From Pelagomonas calceolata (lineage: Eukaryota; Sar; Pelagophyceae; Pelagomonadales; Pelagomonadaceae), in contig CAKKNE010000004.1 in assembly GCA_918797485.1 (NCBI GenBank), positions 186,001 through 250,000 on the forward strand: a DNA stretch of 64,000 nt. The letters are read 5' to 3'. Numbering within the stretch: the first letter of the stretch is position 1; the number at the start of each line of letters is the position of its first letter. A program made the translations under genes and the position numbers. The notes beneath the pieces were generated by a model. It did not search any database. It was not told where the DNA came from and saw only the letters and a program-made list of their open reading frames with translations. This document shows, piece by piece, positions 9,250 to 19,066 of this stretch.

Positions 9250-11487
9250 TCAAGGGAACCACACAGCGCTTTGCGCGTCGCCGTAGAGCCGTCTGAGCAC
9301 GTCCGCGTACTTCTTGACGACTGCCGCCCTTTTGAGTTTGAGCGTCGGCGTGAGCTCTCCCGTCGCCTGGGAGAAGTCGAGCGGCAGGATGGCGAACTTC
9401 TGGACGCGCTGCGCCGAGGACGTGGCTTTCTCTTTGTTGTAGTCGTCGATGGCCGCTTGTAGAGTTCGCCGCCAAACCACATCGTCCGCCGCTGCGACGG
9501 CAGTCGTAACCTCCGGGTTGACCGCCGCGGCCGCGCCCACCAGCACGTCGTCGAACGTATCTTCGTTGGGTCGCTGCTTCAGCGTGAAGAGGACCGAGAG
9601 GAACTTGAGCCGATCTCCGATAACTACAGCTGTGGACACGCCCGGCAGGCGTCGCTTGAGGTCGTCTTCGATTGGTGCAGGGGCGACATTCTCCCCACCG
9701 GCCGTCACCAGCAGCTCCTTGATGCGGCCTGTGATCTTGAGCATCGGCGCCGCGCCGTCCTGCAGCACCTCGAAGCGCCCGACGTCGCCACTATGCTGCC
9801 AACCGTCCGCGTCGATAGCTTCGAGGCTCTTCTCGGCATCGCGGAGATAGCCTAGCATAACCGAGCGCCCTCGGAAGCAGACCTCGCCCTCGCCGTCCCG
9901 GTCGCGCCCTTGAACATGCTCCAGGCGGATCTCGACGCCCGGTGAGGCGACGCCGCACCACCCGGGCTTGTAGTACGAGTCCATCGTGACTGTCGCCGGT
10001 CCAGACACTTCACTCATGCCGAAGCACTCGTTCACGATCAGGCCGAGACTCCCAAAGTACTCGAGCGTCGACGTCGCGATAGGTGCGGCGCCGGTAAAGA
10101 CAAAATGCGCCTTGTCCAGCCCGATCGCCGCGTGGACCTTCTTCAGGATGAGGTCCGCGAAAACCTCCTCGACGGAGCTTAAAGCACCACCAACTAGACC
10201 GAGGTCTTCAGGTTCGGCGCCCGCAACACCGGCCAAATAGCGCCGCAGCGCCACTCGTTTGGCCCACGTGGAAATCTTTTTCTTCGCGCCCGTGGTCTTC
10301 GCGCCCACGGCTTGTAGAGCTTCGGCGAACTTCTCCCACACGCGCGGTACTCCGAAGAAGACAGTCGGCCGCACGGCATTCAACGTGTCCTTGAGGGATC
10401 CTTTCAGCGCATCGGGCCGCGCGAAATATAACGTAGAGGACTGGACGCCGTCCCTCCCGGTGCACACCAGTCCCGCATAGATGTCGATCGCCTGGGCGGC
10501 AATGTGCGAGAGCGGAAGGTAGGACACGAGGCGCTCGCGGCCGCCCGGGGCCTTGCCGAAGCCCACAAACGCGGCGAAGGACGCCACGACCCAGGTGACG
10601 TTGTCGTGGCTGATCATGACGGCTTTCGGCGTGCCAGTAGTACCGGAGGTATAAATCAGCGTGCACGCGTGGCCTGGCTCCGCCTCGTCGACGCGCTCGA
10701 GCAGCGGCGCCGGATCCTCGGGTGCATTGTTCAGGAAACCGCGCCACGTCAACGCGTCGGATCTTCTCGCGGCCTTGTCCGCGTCGGCGCCGCCCCACAC
10801 AATGATCTTCTTGAGCTTCGGCAGCGTCTCGGCGGCCTTGCGGATCTTCTCGAGCTGCGCGGCGCCGTCGCAGAAGCAGAGCTGCGCCGACGAGTGGTCG
10901 AGGACGTAGCGCGCGGCGTCAGCGCCGTTCGTCGCGTAGATGCCCGCCGCGAGCCCGCCGGCCAGGACGCATCCTAAATCGGCCACGACCCATTCGAGCG
11001 AGTTGAAGCCAATAATACCGACGCCCTTCCGCGGCTCCAGTCCTATCGCGATCATCGCGCGGGCCGCCTGCCTCACGAGCGAGACGTAGTCCGCCCACGT
11101 CAGGTCCCGCCACGCGCCGTTTTCCTCCCAGGCGACGGCTTTCGTGGTGTTCGTCTCCAGGCGTTTTAGGAGCTCGGGCACGGTCTCGGGGTCTCGGGCG
11201 CCGGGGCCTGACGACGACATGCCGCGCACGAGCGCCGAGTCCGCGCCGGTCACGAACGACTTCACCGGAGGCTCGTGGCAGTAGTACGACGTCGGCTGGG
11301 GCGCCGGCGGCTTGCCTTTGCGTCTTCTGCGCAACAGCAGCACGCCGCCCGCGACGGACACGCAGACGGCCACTTTTGTAGTGGTGCTCGCGCGCCGCAG
11401 CCGGTTGACGAGCCCGCTCGCGCCGATGTCCAGCTCTGTGAGCCTCTTGGGGAGGCGGTTCATGAAGTATGAGTCGGCGGCGGCCAT
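9250..11487 (-). CDS. Long-chain acyl-CoA synthetase, bubblegum (ACSBG) type
   Basis: 745 residues in one exon. An N-terminal hydrophobic helix (about 34-52, VAVCVSVAGGVLLL followed by RRRRKGK) suggests a membrane anchor. The adenylate-forming signature TLIYTSGTTGTPKAVMISH and the later GYLRDAEKS ... DGWQHSGDVG, ITGRIKELLVTAGGENVAPAPIE block are intact, including the catalytic lysine region (ITGRIKEL). Architecture and spacing match the ACSBG long-chain branch (EC 6.2.1.3): ATP plus CoA plus fatty acid to acyl-CoA. It feeds lipid synthesis or beta-oxidation at the ER or peroxisome. The C-terminal PTLKLKRAAVVKKY is also typical. Confidence 0.92.
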   Translation of the reverse strand: MAAADSYFMNRLPKRLTELDIGASGLVNRLRRASTTTKVAVCVSVAGGVLLLRRRRKGKPPAPQPTSYYCHEPPVKSFVTGADSALVRGMSSSGPGARDPETVPELLKRLETNTTKAVAWEENGAWRDLTWADYVSLVRQAARAMIAIGLEPRKGVGIIGFNSLEWVVADLGCVLAGGLAAGIYATNGADAARYVLDHSSAQLCFCDGAAQLEKIRKAAETLPKLKKIIVWGGADADKAARRSDALTWRGFLNNAPEDPAPLLERVDEAEPGHACTLIYTSGTTGTPKAVMISHDNVTWVVASFAAFVGFGKAPGGRERLVSYLPLSHIAAQAIDIYAGLVCTGRDGVQSSTLYFARPDALKGSLKDTLNAVRPTVFFGVPRVWEKFAEALQAVGAKTTGAKKKISTWAKRVALRRYLAGVAGAEPEDLGLVGGALSSVEEVFADLILKKVHAAIGLDKAHFVFTGAAPIATSTLEYFGSLGLIVNECFGMSEVSGPATVTMDSYYKPGWCGVASPGVEIRLEHVQGRDRDGEGEVCFRGRSVMLGYLRDAEKSLEAIDADGWQHSGDVGRFEVLQDGAAPMLKITGRIKELLVTAGGENVAPAPIEDDLKRRLPGVSTAVVIGDRLKFLSVLFTLKQRPNEDTFDDVLVGAAAAVNPEVTTAVAAADDVVWRRTLQAAIDDYNKEKATSSAQRVQKFAILPLDFSQATGELTPTLKLKRAAVVKKYADVLRRLYGDAQSAVWFP

Positions 11488-11858
11488 GGTTTGGCTGCGA
11501 AGCTTGAGGTGGATTACTGCGGTCTCTCGGCGTTGGGAACGAAAGCGCTCTGCTGTGGGTCTTGTGTGGATTAGTTGCCGAGTATTTGTGCGCTTTTTAA
11601 CAGCGCAGCTTGTTCCACGGCCTCGCTATGGCGTCTCAAAGCCACGGCAGACAAAGCTTAAAGCAAAAAAAATGAATTAATTCAATTCATTTTTGTATAA
11701 AAAACTTGAGACCTCATTCGTACGGGTCGCACGTTGCCTGTAAAACTGCAGAACCGTAGCACATTGTGATAAGGTAGACTAGAGAGCACCGGACTAGAGA
11801 GCAGCAACGAAAAAACGACTCCTCGTTGCTGCCCAAGAAGCTGCCCCCGCGGTCGGAG
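11488..11858. other. Divergent intergenic region, no gene seen
   Basis: 371 bp between the acyl-CoA synthetase and the coiled-coil gene at 11859. It contains an A/T-rich palindromic stretch (ATGAATTAATTCAATTCAT near 11670-11690) and a direct repeat, GACTAGAGAGCA, at about 11776-11802. The common CTAGTGTCTTA element was not found. Confidence 0.4.
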
Positions 11859-12926
11859 ATGGACGATCCCGGGCCGGCCAGCGCGCGCTACATCGAGCGC
11901 GCCCTCAAGGCGATCCAGGATGACAAGGACGCGGCGCGCGATGTGGAGACGTACAGCAAAAAGTTGAGCGAGGCTCGCAAGGCGCAGCACGCCGCCGGGT
12001 ACGACCTCATCATCGCCTGCGGGTTTACCGACGTTGCGCGAATGTGGGCGTTCCTGGCTGCGCCCGACGAGCGCCGGGTCACGCACGGGTCCATCAAAAA
12101 ATTTGTCGCGCACGTCGAGACCTCGCTCGATGGAAACAACGGGGTCTTGACAACGTTCGAGCGCAACGTGAAGTACTTCTGGAAGCTGCTCGAGAAGCAC
12201 GGGCAGAAGATATACGCTGGCGCGGGCTTCCAACCCGAGGATTTTGTCAAAGACTGCTGGTCGAAACTCCGGGGCAATTCGCACGTCGCGGAGCGCCGCG
12301 TGCTCGAGTTCGTGCTCTCCGCGGACTTCGAGGCGGCGTTCCTCAAGGAGCTCGAGGCCCAAAACAAGGCCGTTTATAAACTTTACGACGAGGCGATTGG
12401 AAAGGCGCCCTACGTGCCCAAGGCCAAGGCCGCCACCCGCCGCCCGAAGAAGGCCGCACCGGCGCCGGCCGAGACCACGGAAGCAGCTGAGACCACGCCC
12501 CCCAAGGCCAAGGCCCCCGCCCGCCGGGCGCGGCGGCGAGGCCGGCGGCGCGAGGACGACGACGACGACAACTTCGCGCCGCCGCCGAAAGCGAAGGCTG
12601 AAGACGACGACGAGATCGAGACGGCCGTCGGCGAGGCAGCACCGACGAGACTTAATCTCATGGTGGCCAACGAGGTGCTGCGACGCGACCTCGCCGCGCG
12701 CGACGAGGAGCTCGCGGCGGCCAGAGCCGAGATCGCCGCGTACAAAGAACAGATCAAAAAGAAGGAGGCTGACAAGAAGTTTGTTGAGGAGATGACTATA
12801 ATACCTTTGAAAAATAGGCTCGCTACTGTAAGAGACAAGCTCGCCAGGGAGATGGCCAAGAACAAACATCTGTCCGCGGCTGTCTGTCCCCGGACCTCGC
12901 CGCTCTGCGACGCCACCAACGCCTGA
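11859..12926 (+). CDS. Coiled-coil protein with acidic/basic linker, unknown function
   Basis: 355 residues from the first ATG. Residues 1-190 are a mixed alpha-helical region without known motif. Residues 195-250 are Pro/Ala/Lys/Arg-rich with a DDDDD run, probably disordered. Residues 260-335 are a coiled coil (LRRDLAARDEELAAARAEI, then AAYKEQIKKKEA). The last residues, ATNA-stop, and the DNA just after resemble the 3' end of the gene at 7122, suggesting shared ancestry. A long open frame antisense to this gene is only a GC-rich shadow. Confidence 0.7.
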   Translation: MDDPGPASARYIERALKAIQDDKDAARDVETYSKKLSEARKAQHAAGYDLIIACGFTDVARMWAFLAAPDERRVTHGSIKKFVAHVETSLDGNNGVLTTFERNVKYFWKLLEKHGQKIYAGAGFQPEDFVKDCWSKLRGNSHVAERRVLEFVLSADFEAAFLKELEAQNKAVYKLYDEAIGKAPYVPKAKAATRRPKKAAPAPAETTEAAETTPPKAKAPARRARRRGRRREDDDDDNFAPPPKAKAEDDDEIETAVGEAAPTRLNLMVANEVLRRDLAARDEELAAARAEIAAYKEQIKKKEADKKFVEEMTIIPLKNRLATVRDKLAREMAKNKHLSAAVCPRTSPLCDATNA

Positions 12927-13018
12927 CTCACCTCCTGCGCTGCCTGATATTGTTGTAGTCCGCCCGGACAAGCCGGGCCTGATATCCTGCCTCTGGCGCG
13001 ATAGCCGATTCGTAATAA

Positions 13019-13078
13019 GAGGCACTACCACTAATACACATTATATAATAAAAGCCACTACCACTAGTACACATTATA
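13019..13078. repeat. Short tandem duplication in convergent 3' flanks
   Basis: Two copies of CACTACCACTARTACACATTATA, spaced about 37 bp, lie between the ends of the gene at 11859 and the gene at 13064. A CTACTA(C)TAGTA-type sequence recurs between other convergent genes of the window, so it may be a 3'-end processing signal. Confidence 0.5.
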
Positions 13079-13561
13079 CCCCGTGAACGTCAGTCCCGGC
13101 CTATGCCGGATCGTGACGGCGTCCCATGGCTCGTGGCCGAGGCGCTCGATCTCCTGGCGATCGCCGTTGAAGTCGGGTGCCTGGGTTCGCGCGTCGTCGA
13201 GATTCGCGTCGGAAAACGGCACGACGTCCGCTATTTCGGGGATTCGCGCTTGCAGGTAGTTCGCCGCGAGATCGTAGACTACGCGCCGCGAGTGCCAAAA
13301 CATCCCGACCAGTCGCAGCGTCACGTCGCAGCCGTCGATGCCCGCGCAGCGCACGTCACCGCTCATCTTCAAAGATTCGTCCTGGTAGAACACGGCGTCG
13401 TACTCCCGTTTGCACTCGTCGAGCGCGATCGCCACGTGCTCCTCGCAGAGAAACAGCGGCTCGCCCGGCGCCGCAGCAACGACGACGCTCCGTCGAGGCG
13501 GCACCGTGGGCAACTGCAGCGCGCGCGCTGCGGTGAGGAGCAGCACGGCAAAGCGCACCAT
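13064..13561 (-). CDS. Small secreted or plastid-targeted protein, unknown
   Basis: 165 residues starting at the ATG at 13561; the frame extends further upstream, but that part lies in the duplicated promoter repeat. The N-terminus, MVRFAVLLLTAARALQLP, is a signal peptide. The following basic, Ser/Val/Ala-rich stretch could be a heterokont plastid bipartite signal (ALQLP in place of the usual ASAFxP), but this is uncertain. The mature part contains three Cys residues (FLCEEHV, DECKREYD, RCAGIDGCD region) and a helix with FWHSRRVVYDLAANYL. No family is recognised. Confidence 0.65.
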   Translation of the reverse strand: MVRFAVLLLTAARALQLPTVPPRRSVVVAAAPGEPLFLCEEHVAIALDECKREYDAVFYQDESLKMSGDVRCAGIDGCDVTLRLVGMFWHSRRVVYDLAANYLQARIPEIADVVPFSDANLDDARTQAPDFNGDRQEIERLGHEPWDAVTIRHRPGLTFTGYNVY

Positions 13562-13690
13562 TCCTGCCTGTAAACCAGCTTTTTGGCCGCAAAGCTTGGG
13601 CGCACAGCCGGCGCGTGATTCAGAGCGATGTACTGCGCAATGGCTTCGCAGCGAGAGCGCGCACTGGTCGCACTTTGCGCACTTGGGCCA

Positions 13691-14182
13691 GCCAGCTGAG
13701 CTAGCGTTCAAAAGCACTAGTTCAAACCTTGCTCTCCCAAAAAAAATGTTAGGGGCTCTATCAGCCAGGCAGGCTCGGCGGAACCGGCTGACGTATACCT
13801 GAGACGAGTTGCTGGGCCGAGCTAGAGCTGGCACCGTTGTTTGAGAGCCTCGATCGACGACAATAGACCGAGCAACACAACAGCAACCAGGTGACAACAA
13901 CGCGCGAGAGTCCGCCGCCCCACCCCCGCGCACACATCCGCGGCTGCCCCGGGACGCGCGGCGCGTCGAGAGGCGCAGCGCGCGCGCCCCAAATGGGCAG
14001 CCAACACACGCCGATCCCCCCGCGTACGCGCCCGCGCGGGCTGCCTCGGGCCACGCAGAGCGTCGAGCAAATCCCGAGAGGCGCGCTGCGCGCAACTTCG
14101 GGCAGCCACGCGCATAGTTCCCATCCCCGCGCTGTCCCGACCGACGCCGTACAACCCCCACGTTAACGCAGGCCCACACACG
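13691..14182. repeat. Inverted repeat copy B: 5' flank of the kinesin gene
   Basis: Inverted partner of 7821-8312. It ends directly at the kinesin ATG, and the match continues about 20 bases into both coding regions (ATGACGACTCTCGACATC versus ATGAGGACTCCCGATATC). Its far end carries the element variant, read on the minus strand, about 135 bp upstream of the small secreted protein at 13561. Each copy thus sits between two divergent genes. Confidence 0.85.
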
Positions 14183-17100
14183 ATGAGGACTCCCGATATC
14201 GACTACGACAAGGCCTTGGGGGTCGTCGCGCCCCGTTTCAAGCTCCTCGAGAAGACCGAAGATGATGTCGTCTGGGCCGCGCTGCCCAAGCTAGACCAGG
14301 AGGTGCTGACGCAGCTGAAGGACCACGACGAGTTCGAACCGGGCCTCGTCAAGATGACCAAGGCGCTCGGGGACATGCAGAAGGAAGCGGGCAAGTTTCT
14401 CGCGGGCTGGCACGAGGCACAAGAGCGAGTCAAAACCGCGAAAGAATTGCTGGACGGGTACAACCTCGCGCAGACCGTCGACACGTACGGCGAGCAGCTC
14501 GCCACGCACGGCGATTTGCACGCCGCGCACGTCGCACAGTTCGCCGAGCATGAGACCTTCATCTCGGGGCAGAAGACCTTCAACGCGGAGCAGAACACCA
14601 CGAACGCGTTCGTGAAGAAGGAGCTGGACGCGAGGAAGCAAGATAAAAACGACCTCAAGATTAGGATGAGGAACGTCGAGGGCGATGTGCGCGAGCAAAA
14701 GGGCAAGGAAGCAATCGTCGAGCGAGTCCTCACGTTTAACAAAGAAACAAAGGAAGAGGAGCTGCAACGCAGCCTTTCGCCGTGCGGAAATCAAATTCAC
14801 GGCGCCTATCACTTCACGGCGCCGGCGTGCTGAATTATCGGGTCGACTCGCCGCCATCGACCGGTGGTTGTTCGCGCAGGCCTCGCAGAAAACAAGGAGT
14901 TGCGCAAGAAGGCGGAGCGCCTCGCCGCCGTGGAGGCGGAAAAAGAGATGCTCGAGAAGCTACTCGACGACCTGGCGCTGGTGCGGGACACAAACAAGAA
15001 GGACCTCGCGGACGCGGACAAGGCGATCGCCGCGCAAGGCACGACGATTGCCACGCTCGAGTCCAAGCTCACGCAGAAGGAAGACGCCATCGCGCTGGTC
15101 GCCGCGAAGGACAAGGAGATCGAGAAGATGAAAGAGGCGCGCGCGAAGGAGAAGATCGACGAGGCGAACGAGAAGATGAATTTGCGGCGTCAGTCGGCCG
15201 AGCGCGCCAAGACCAAGGCGACGGCGCTCGAGGACAAGTTAGATACCGTGAAGGCGGAGAACGACGCGTTGCGCCGGGACCTGGCCGCGAAGGACAAGTC
15301 GCTGGCGGAGCTCGCCGAGGCCCAAGTCAAGGCCACGGCGCTCGCGGAAAAGTTAGATGCGGCCGCGGTCGCGGAAGCGGCGCTGCGCCGGGACTACGAC
15401 ACGCTCACGGCCGAGGCGCGCCAGTCGGTGGCGCGGCTCGAGACGACGCGCGCCGAACTGAAGGCGCGTGAGGAGAAATCAGATGAGGCGCGCTGCGCTT
15501 CCGAAGCGGCGGGCGCGAAGGCGGCGACGGAGCGGGAGAAGCTACGCGTGAAGCTGGAAGCATCACGCGCGAAGTGCGCCACGCTCGAGTCGGAACTCAA
15601 GGCCGCCGCCGCGCGCGCGGCGCAACCGGAGCAACCGGAGCAGGTCGACGAGCCGACGCCGTCCGTGCGGAAGCCGAGAATGGGCGTGCTGTCTGCGCGA
15701 CGGAATTCTCGCAAATTATCTTTGAAGGCGCCGCTCCCGGGGCCGCTCCGCGACGCGAACACGGAGAACCAGGGCCCAGCGGCGGCTGCAGAGCCGGAGC
15801 GGTCGGCGGCCGTCAAGGAACTGCGGGGCGAGCAGGACGCGGCCGCAGGCGCTGCGTTTGCGGCGGTGCTAGCCGAGAACGATTCCAATGCCGCGGCGCT
15901 CTCGATCAAAGTCGCGGACCTCCGACGGGCCAATCTGAAGATCGAGGAGCAGGGGCGGGCACTCGAGGCGAAAGAGAAGGAACTCGAGGCGCACGGTGAG
16001 CGCGCGAAGGAGCAGGAGGACCGGCTCCAGATGTACTCGCGCCAGGGGGACGCCAATAAAAAGTGCGAGGACCAGGCGCGGCAAATCGTGAAGATGGACG
16101 AGGCGCTGGCCGAAGCCGCGGTCAAGATCCAGAATCTCTATAGAAAGTACCTCGATGCCAGTGGCGCCCTCGAGGTTGTGATCCGCATCAAGAAAACGAC
16201 GGGCGATGCTGATGATCCGGCCGTGTCCGCCCTCAAGCCCATGTCCGACGGCCAGCAGGTGGTTCTCGCTACGGCCGACGGGTCGAAGCTCTTCGAGTTC
16301 GACCGGGTCTTGGGGCCCGACGCCGATCAGAAAATAGCCTACGATCAGGTCGCTCCGTTTGTGGCATCTGCGCTCGACTTGCACAATGATGCCCTCGTGA
16401 TGGCATACGGTGGAACCGGCGCCGGCAAGACGTTCACCATGCAGGGCGACGCGTCGGGCGCGGGTCGGGGCATAGTGCCGCGGGCCGTGGAGCAGATTGG
16501 GGCCTACTGCGTGCAGCGCGCGACCGCCGGCTGGGACTACGAGATGATAGTCCAGTACGTGGAGATCTACTATAATGACGTGCTTTGGGACTTGTTGGTG
16601 CCAAGGAGGAACGCAGACTACGGGCGCTCCAAGGCGCTGTCTAGTTTAGGGATCCGCCGCCACTCGGAGACGAAGCGCCTCTACGTCGAGGGCGCGACGC
16701 AGATCTCGGTGGACCCCACCGACGCGGACGCCGTCCAGAACCTCCTGGCGGCCGCGGCGCCGCGGCGCTCGGTCGCGTCGACAAACACGAACGACGTCTC
16801 GTCGCGGTCGCACGCCGTCCTCGTGCTGCTTCTGAAGGGCACGAACGAGGTCCTCGGCGAGGTCGTCCACAGCACGTTGACCCTCGTCGACCTCGCGGGC
16901 AGCGAGCGCGTCGAGAAGTCGGGCGTGGTCGGCGAGCAGCTGAAGGAGGCGGGGGGCATCAGTCGGTCGCTGTCGGCGCTCACGAACGTCTTCGACGCAC
17001 TCGTCGACAAGCGGTCCCACGTGCCGTTCCGCAACTCGAAGCTCACCTACCTGCTCACGGACGCGCTCTCGCACGGCAAGGCGCTCGTGCTCACGAACGT

Positions 17101-17266
17101 GTCGCCGGAGCCGGAGTTCGCGGCCGAGACGGAGAAGTCGCTCCTCTTCGCGCAGCGCGTGAAGAAGGTCGAGCTGGGCAAGGCGCGCCGCGATGTCAAG
17201 TACAAGGGCTCGGGAACGGCCGTCGGCGCGAAGCGGACGGCGTCGCGCGGCGGCCGCCGCGCGTGA
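14183..17266 (+). CDS. Kinesin with C-terminal motor (kinesin-14-like), two exons
   Basis: Exons 14183-14771 and 14880-17266 give 991 residues. Joining at a GC donor (14772) and CAG acceptor (14879) keeps the frame. Residues ~1-620 are mostly long coiled coil, then a Pro/Arg-containing linker (~460-500). The motor (~625-970) has P-loop GGTGAGKTFTM, switch I NTNDVSSRSH, switch II DLAGSERVE, ISRSLSALTNV and VPFRNSKLTYLLTD. A motor at the C-terminus indicates the minus-end-directed kinesin-14 class, used in spindles or transport; the usual neck motif is not obvious, so class is tentative. The P-loop starts GGTG rather than the common GQTG. The intron is an introner. The 5' flank is duplicated at 7821-8312. 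Confidence 0.88.
14780..14879 (+). mobile_element. Introner (spliced MITE-like element) in the kinesin gene
   Basis: 100 bp starting CCGTGCGGAAATCAAATT and ending TTCGCGCAG. It shares an inner ACGGCGC..CGTGCTGAAT stretch with the introner at 33485-33653. Flanks are GCCTTTCG (14772-14779) and GCCTCGCA (14880-14887), a decayed 8-bp duplication. The intron is 14772-14879 with a GC donor from the left duplicate and the AG from the element end. Confidence 0.75.
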
Positions 17267-17369
17267 GCCTCTACTCTTCCCGCGCGGCGGCGGTCAGCGC
17301 GGCCATTCCCCAGCCCCTCAAGTCCCAGTCGTAACCTTGCGTTTGAGACAAATAGAAAGACCACTACTA

Positions 17370-18713
17370 TTACGGCGTCGGCCAAACATCCTTCGGGAAG
17401 AAATCGAATTCCCGATTCAAGCACCGCGGGCACCAGTCCTGCACCGGCGCGCCCCGTATTTTCGACGCCCGGATCGCTACCCGTAGCCGTTTGATCTCGG
17501 CCGTGCACGCCAGGATCTCCTTCGTCGGCAGGGGCTCCCGCGTCTTGAGCTCCGCCTTCTTCGCCTCGGTCTCCTTCAGCAGCTTCTCGTCCGCTTCCTT
17601 TTGCAATTTGACCTTGGGCAATTCCTTCGCGCGCACCTGACGATTCGCAATGTCCCCGTTCTGCACGTAGAAGACGTGCTCGCACTTTGGACACAAAGCC
17701 CAGCAGAGCATATGCTGCTGGATCGCGTCGTTCGCTTCCGACGCGGGCAACACGGTCCACTCCGCCTCGATGGCCGGGAGCATCAAATCGCCGACCTCGG
17801 GAGAGCTCTCGGGCGCAAATAATACGACCTTCATTCGCTTCTGCATGCGGCCCACACTCGAAATGATGGCAAACACGCCCTCGTAGTCGTTCGCCTTGAT
17901 GACGGTGCCCGCCCGCAGGAGCCCGCCCGGTAGTCGTTGCCACGGCGCGACGCGCGCGGCCGAGCAGGAACTACACCGTATTTCCTCGGCATCGTTCGCG
18001 GTTTGGCAGACGCCGCACTTGAATTGGGGCGGCAATGGGCGGTCGCCGCTCATCATCGAGCTCAGCCTTCCCACGAGCCGTACACCGCAGTACACCCTTT
18101 CCGGGTCGGCGCCGTTTGTTTCGTCTTCAGCTTCGCGCGCCAGCCGCCGCTCCTCGGCCGCCTTCGCCTCCGCCTCGGCTTTTATTCTTGCTCTCTCGGC
18201 CTTCTCCTCGGCGAGTTTTCGAGCTTTCTCGGCCAGCGCCGCCCGAAAGGCCTTGCCGTCCTCGGACAACTCCGCCGCCGGCGCGGGCGCCGCCGCGGGC
18301 GCGTCCGCCGGCGGCGGCGGCGCGTCTTCGGGGTACTGCGCCGCGCGGTCGTCCGCGAGCTCGTGCCACGACTCGCTCCAGTCCCCGGATTCCGCGAACT
18401 GGACTTTCCTCGGCGGCGCCGGCTTCCCCGTCCGCTTCTCGTACGCCCGCCGCCGCGCTTCCTCGAGCTGGGCCTCGAGCCGCGCGACTTCGGCCTCCGC
18501 GTCCTCGCCCTTGCTCTCCTCGTAGGAGTCCAGCGTGATCACGCGTCGCGCTTGCGGCGACGCGGTCCGCACGCGGGGCGACTTCGTCGCGGACCGCGGC
18601 GCCGAGGGCGACATGCCGTTCGCCGCCGCGCGCGCCCGCCGCACGCGCTGGGCCTGGGCGGCGGCGTGCTCCCGGGCGCCGCGTGGGCGCCGCCGCTGCG
18701 CTTGGGCCGACAT
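17370..18713 (-). CDS. RanBP2-type zinc-finger protein, unknown role
   Basis: 447 residues. The first 60 are Arg/Ala/Gln-rich. Residues 60-200 hold long helices with Glu/Lys/Ala coiled coil (ARLEAQLEEARRRAYEKR; AERARIKAEAEAKAAEERR). Around 235 a RanBP2-type zinc finger is visible, CGVCQTANDAEEIRCSSC (C-x2-C-x3-N-x6-C-x2-C), though the usual Trp before the first Cys is Phe. Two further CxxC knuckles (CPKCEHVFYV and WCPRCLNREF) could form another zinc site. RanBP2 fingers bind ubiquitin or RNA; neither can be chosen here. It converges with the kinesin 3' end. Confidence 0.75.
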   Translation of the reverse strand: MSAQAQRRRPRGAREHAAAQAQRVRRARAAANGMSPSAPRSATKSPRVRTASPQARRVITLDSYEESKGEDAEAEVARLEAQLEEARRRAYEKRTGKPAPPRKVQFAESGDWSESWHELADDRAAQYPEDAPPPPADAPAAAPAPAAELSEDGKAFRAALAEKARKLAEEKAERARIKAEAEAKAAEERRLAREAEDETNGADPERVYCGVRLVGRLSSMMSGDRPLPPQFKCGVCQTANDAEEIRCSSCSAARVAPWQRLPGGLLRAGTVIKANDYEGVFAIISSVGRMQKRMKVVLFAPESSPEVGDLMLPAIEAEWTVLPASEANDAIQQHMLCWALCPKCEHVFYVQNGDIANRQVRAKELPKVKLQKEADEKLLKETEAKKAELKTREPLPTKEILACTAEIKRLRVAIRASKIRGAPVQDWCPRCLNREFDFFPKDVWPTP

Positions 18714-18908
18714 TGGTCTGGACGGCGCGCCGACGGCGTGGAGCCAAGCGGTGGCAAAGGCTGCCCCAAGAAGAGATAGTCAAAAGCCGATGGCTGCCGC
18801 AGAGACGGTCGTCTGCGGACGGAGCTCGAGCGCGAACACCGACGCGTCGTGTCTGTCCGTATCTACGTCGCGAGCAGCTTACCGGTCGGCAGCGCTGAAA
18901 ATGTGCTT

Positions 18909-18957
18909 GCTAGTGTCTTACCGGCCGCTAGTTAGCTAGCGCCAGTAAGACACTAGC
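18909..18957. promoter_or_regulatory. Head-to-head pair of the common upstream element
   Basis: GCTAGTGTCTTACCGGC (plus strand, from 18909) faces an inverted copy (GCCAGTAAGACACTAGC ending at 18957). They lie between the divergent genes starting at 18713 and 19067, so each gene has its own copy. Together the pair forms a large imperfect palindrome. Confidence 0.6.
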
Positions 18958-19066
18958 AAAAAGCCCGCATTGCAAGTCCAGGCACTCAAAAAAAGCGTGT
19001 GTCGCACGCCACAGCGGTGATCCGTATTGCTCCGACAAAGTGAGCACAGCAAGAGCCGCCTGCAGC

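Noticed and set aside
11682-13031. 449-codon minus-strand open frame opposite the coiled-coil gene at 11859
   Set aside because: Antisense shadow of a GC-rich gene: no recognisable motif, runs of low-complexity residues, and the plus-strand frame has a proper ATG and coiled-coil pattern.
13562-14179. N-terminal extension of the small secreted protein across the promoter repeat
   Set aside because: The extension is encoded in the duplicated 5'-flank DNA, lacks conservation as protein and ends before a perfect signal-peptide ATG at 13561.
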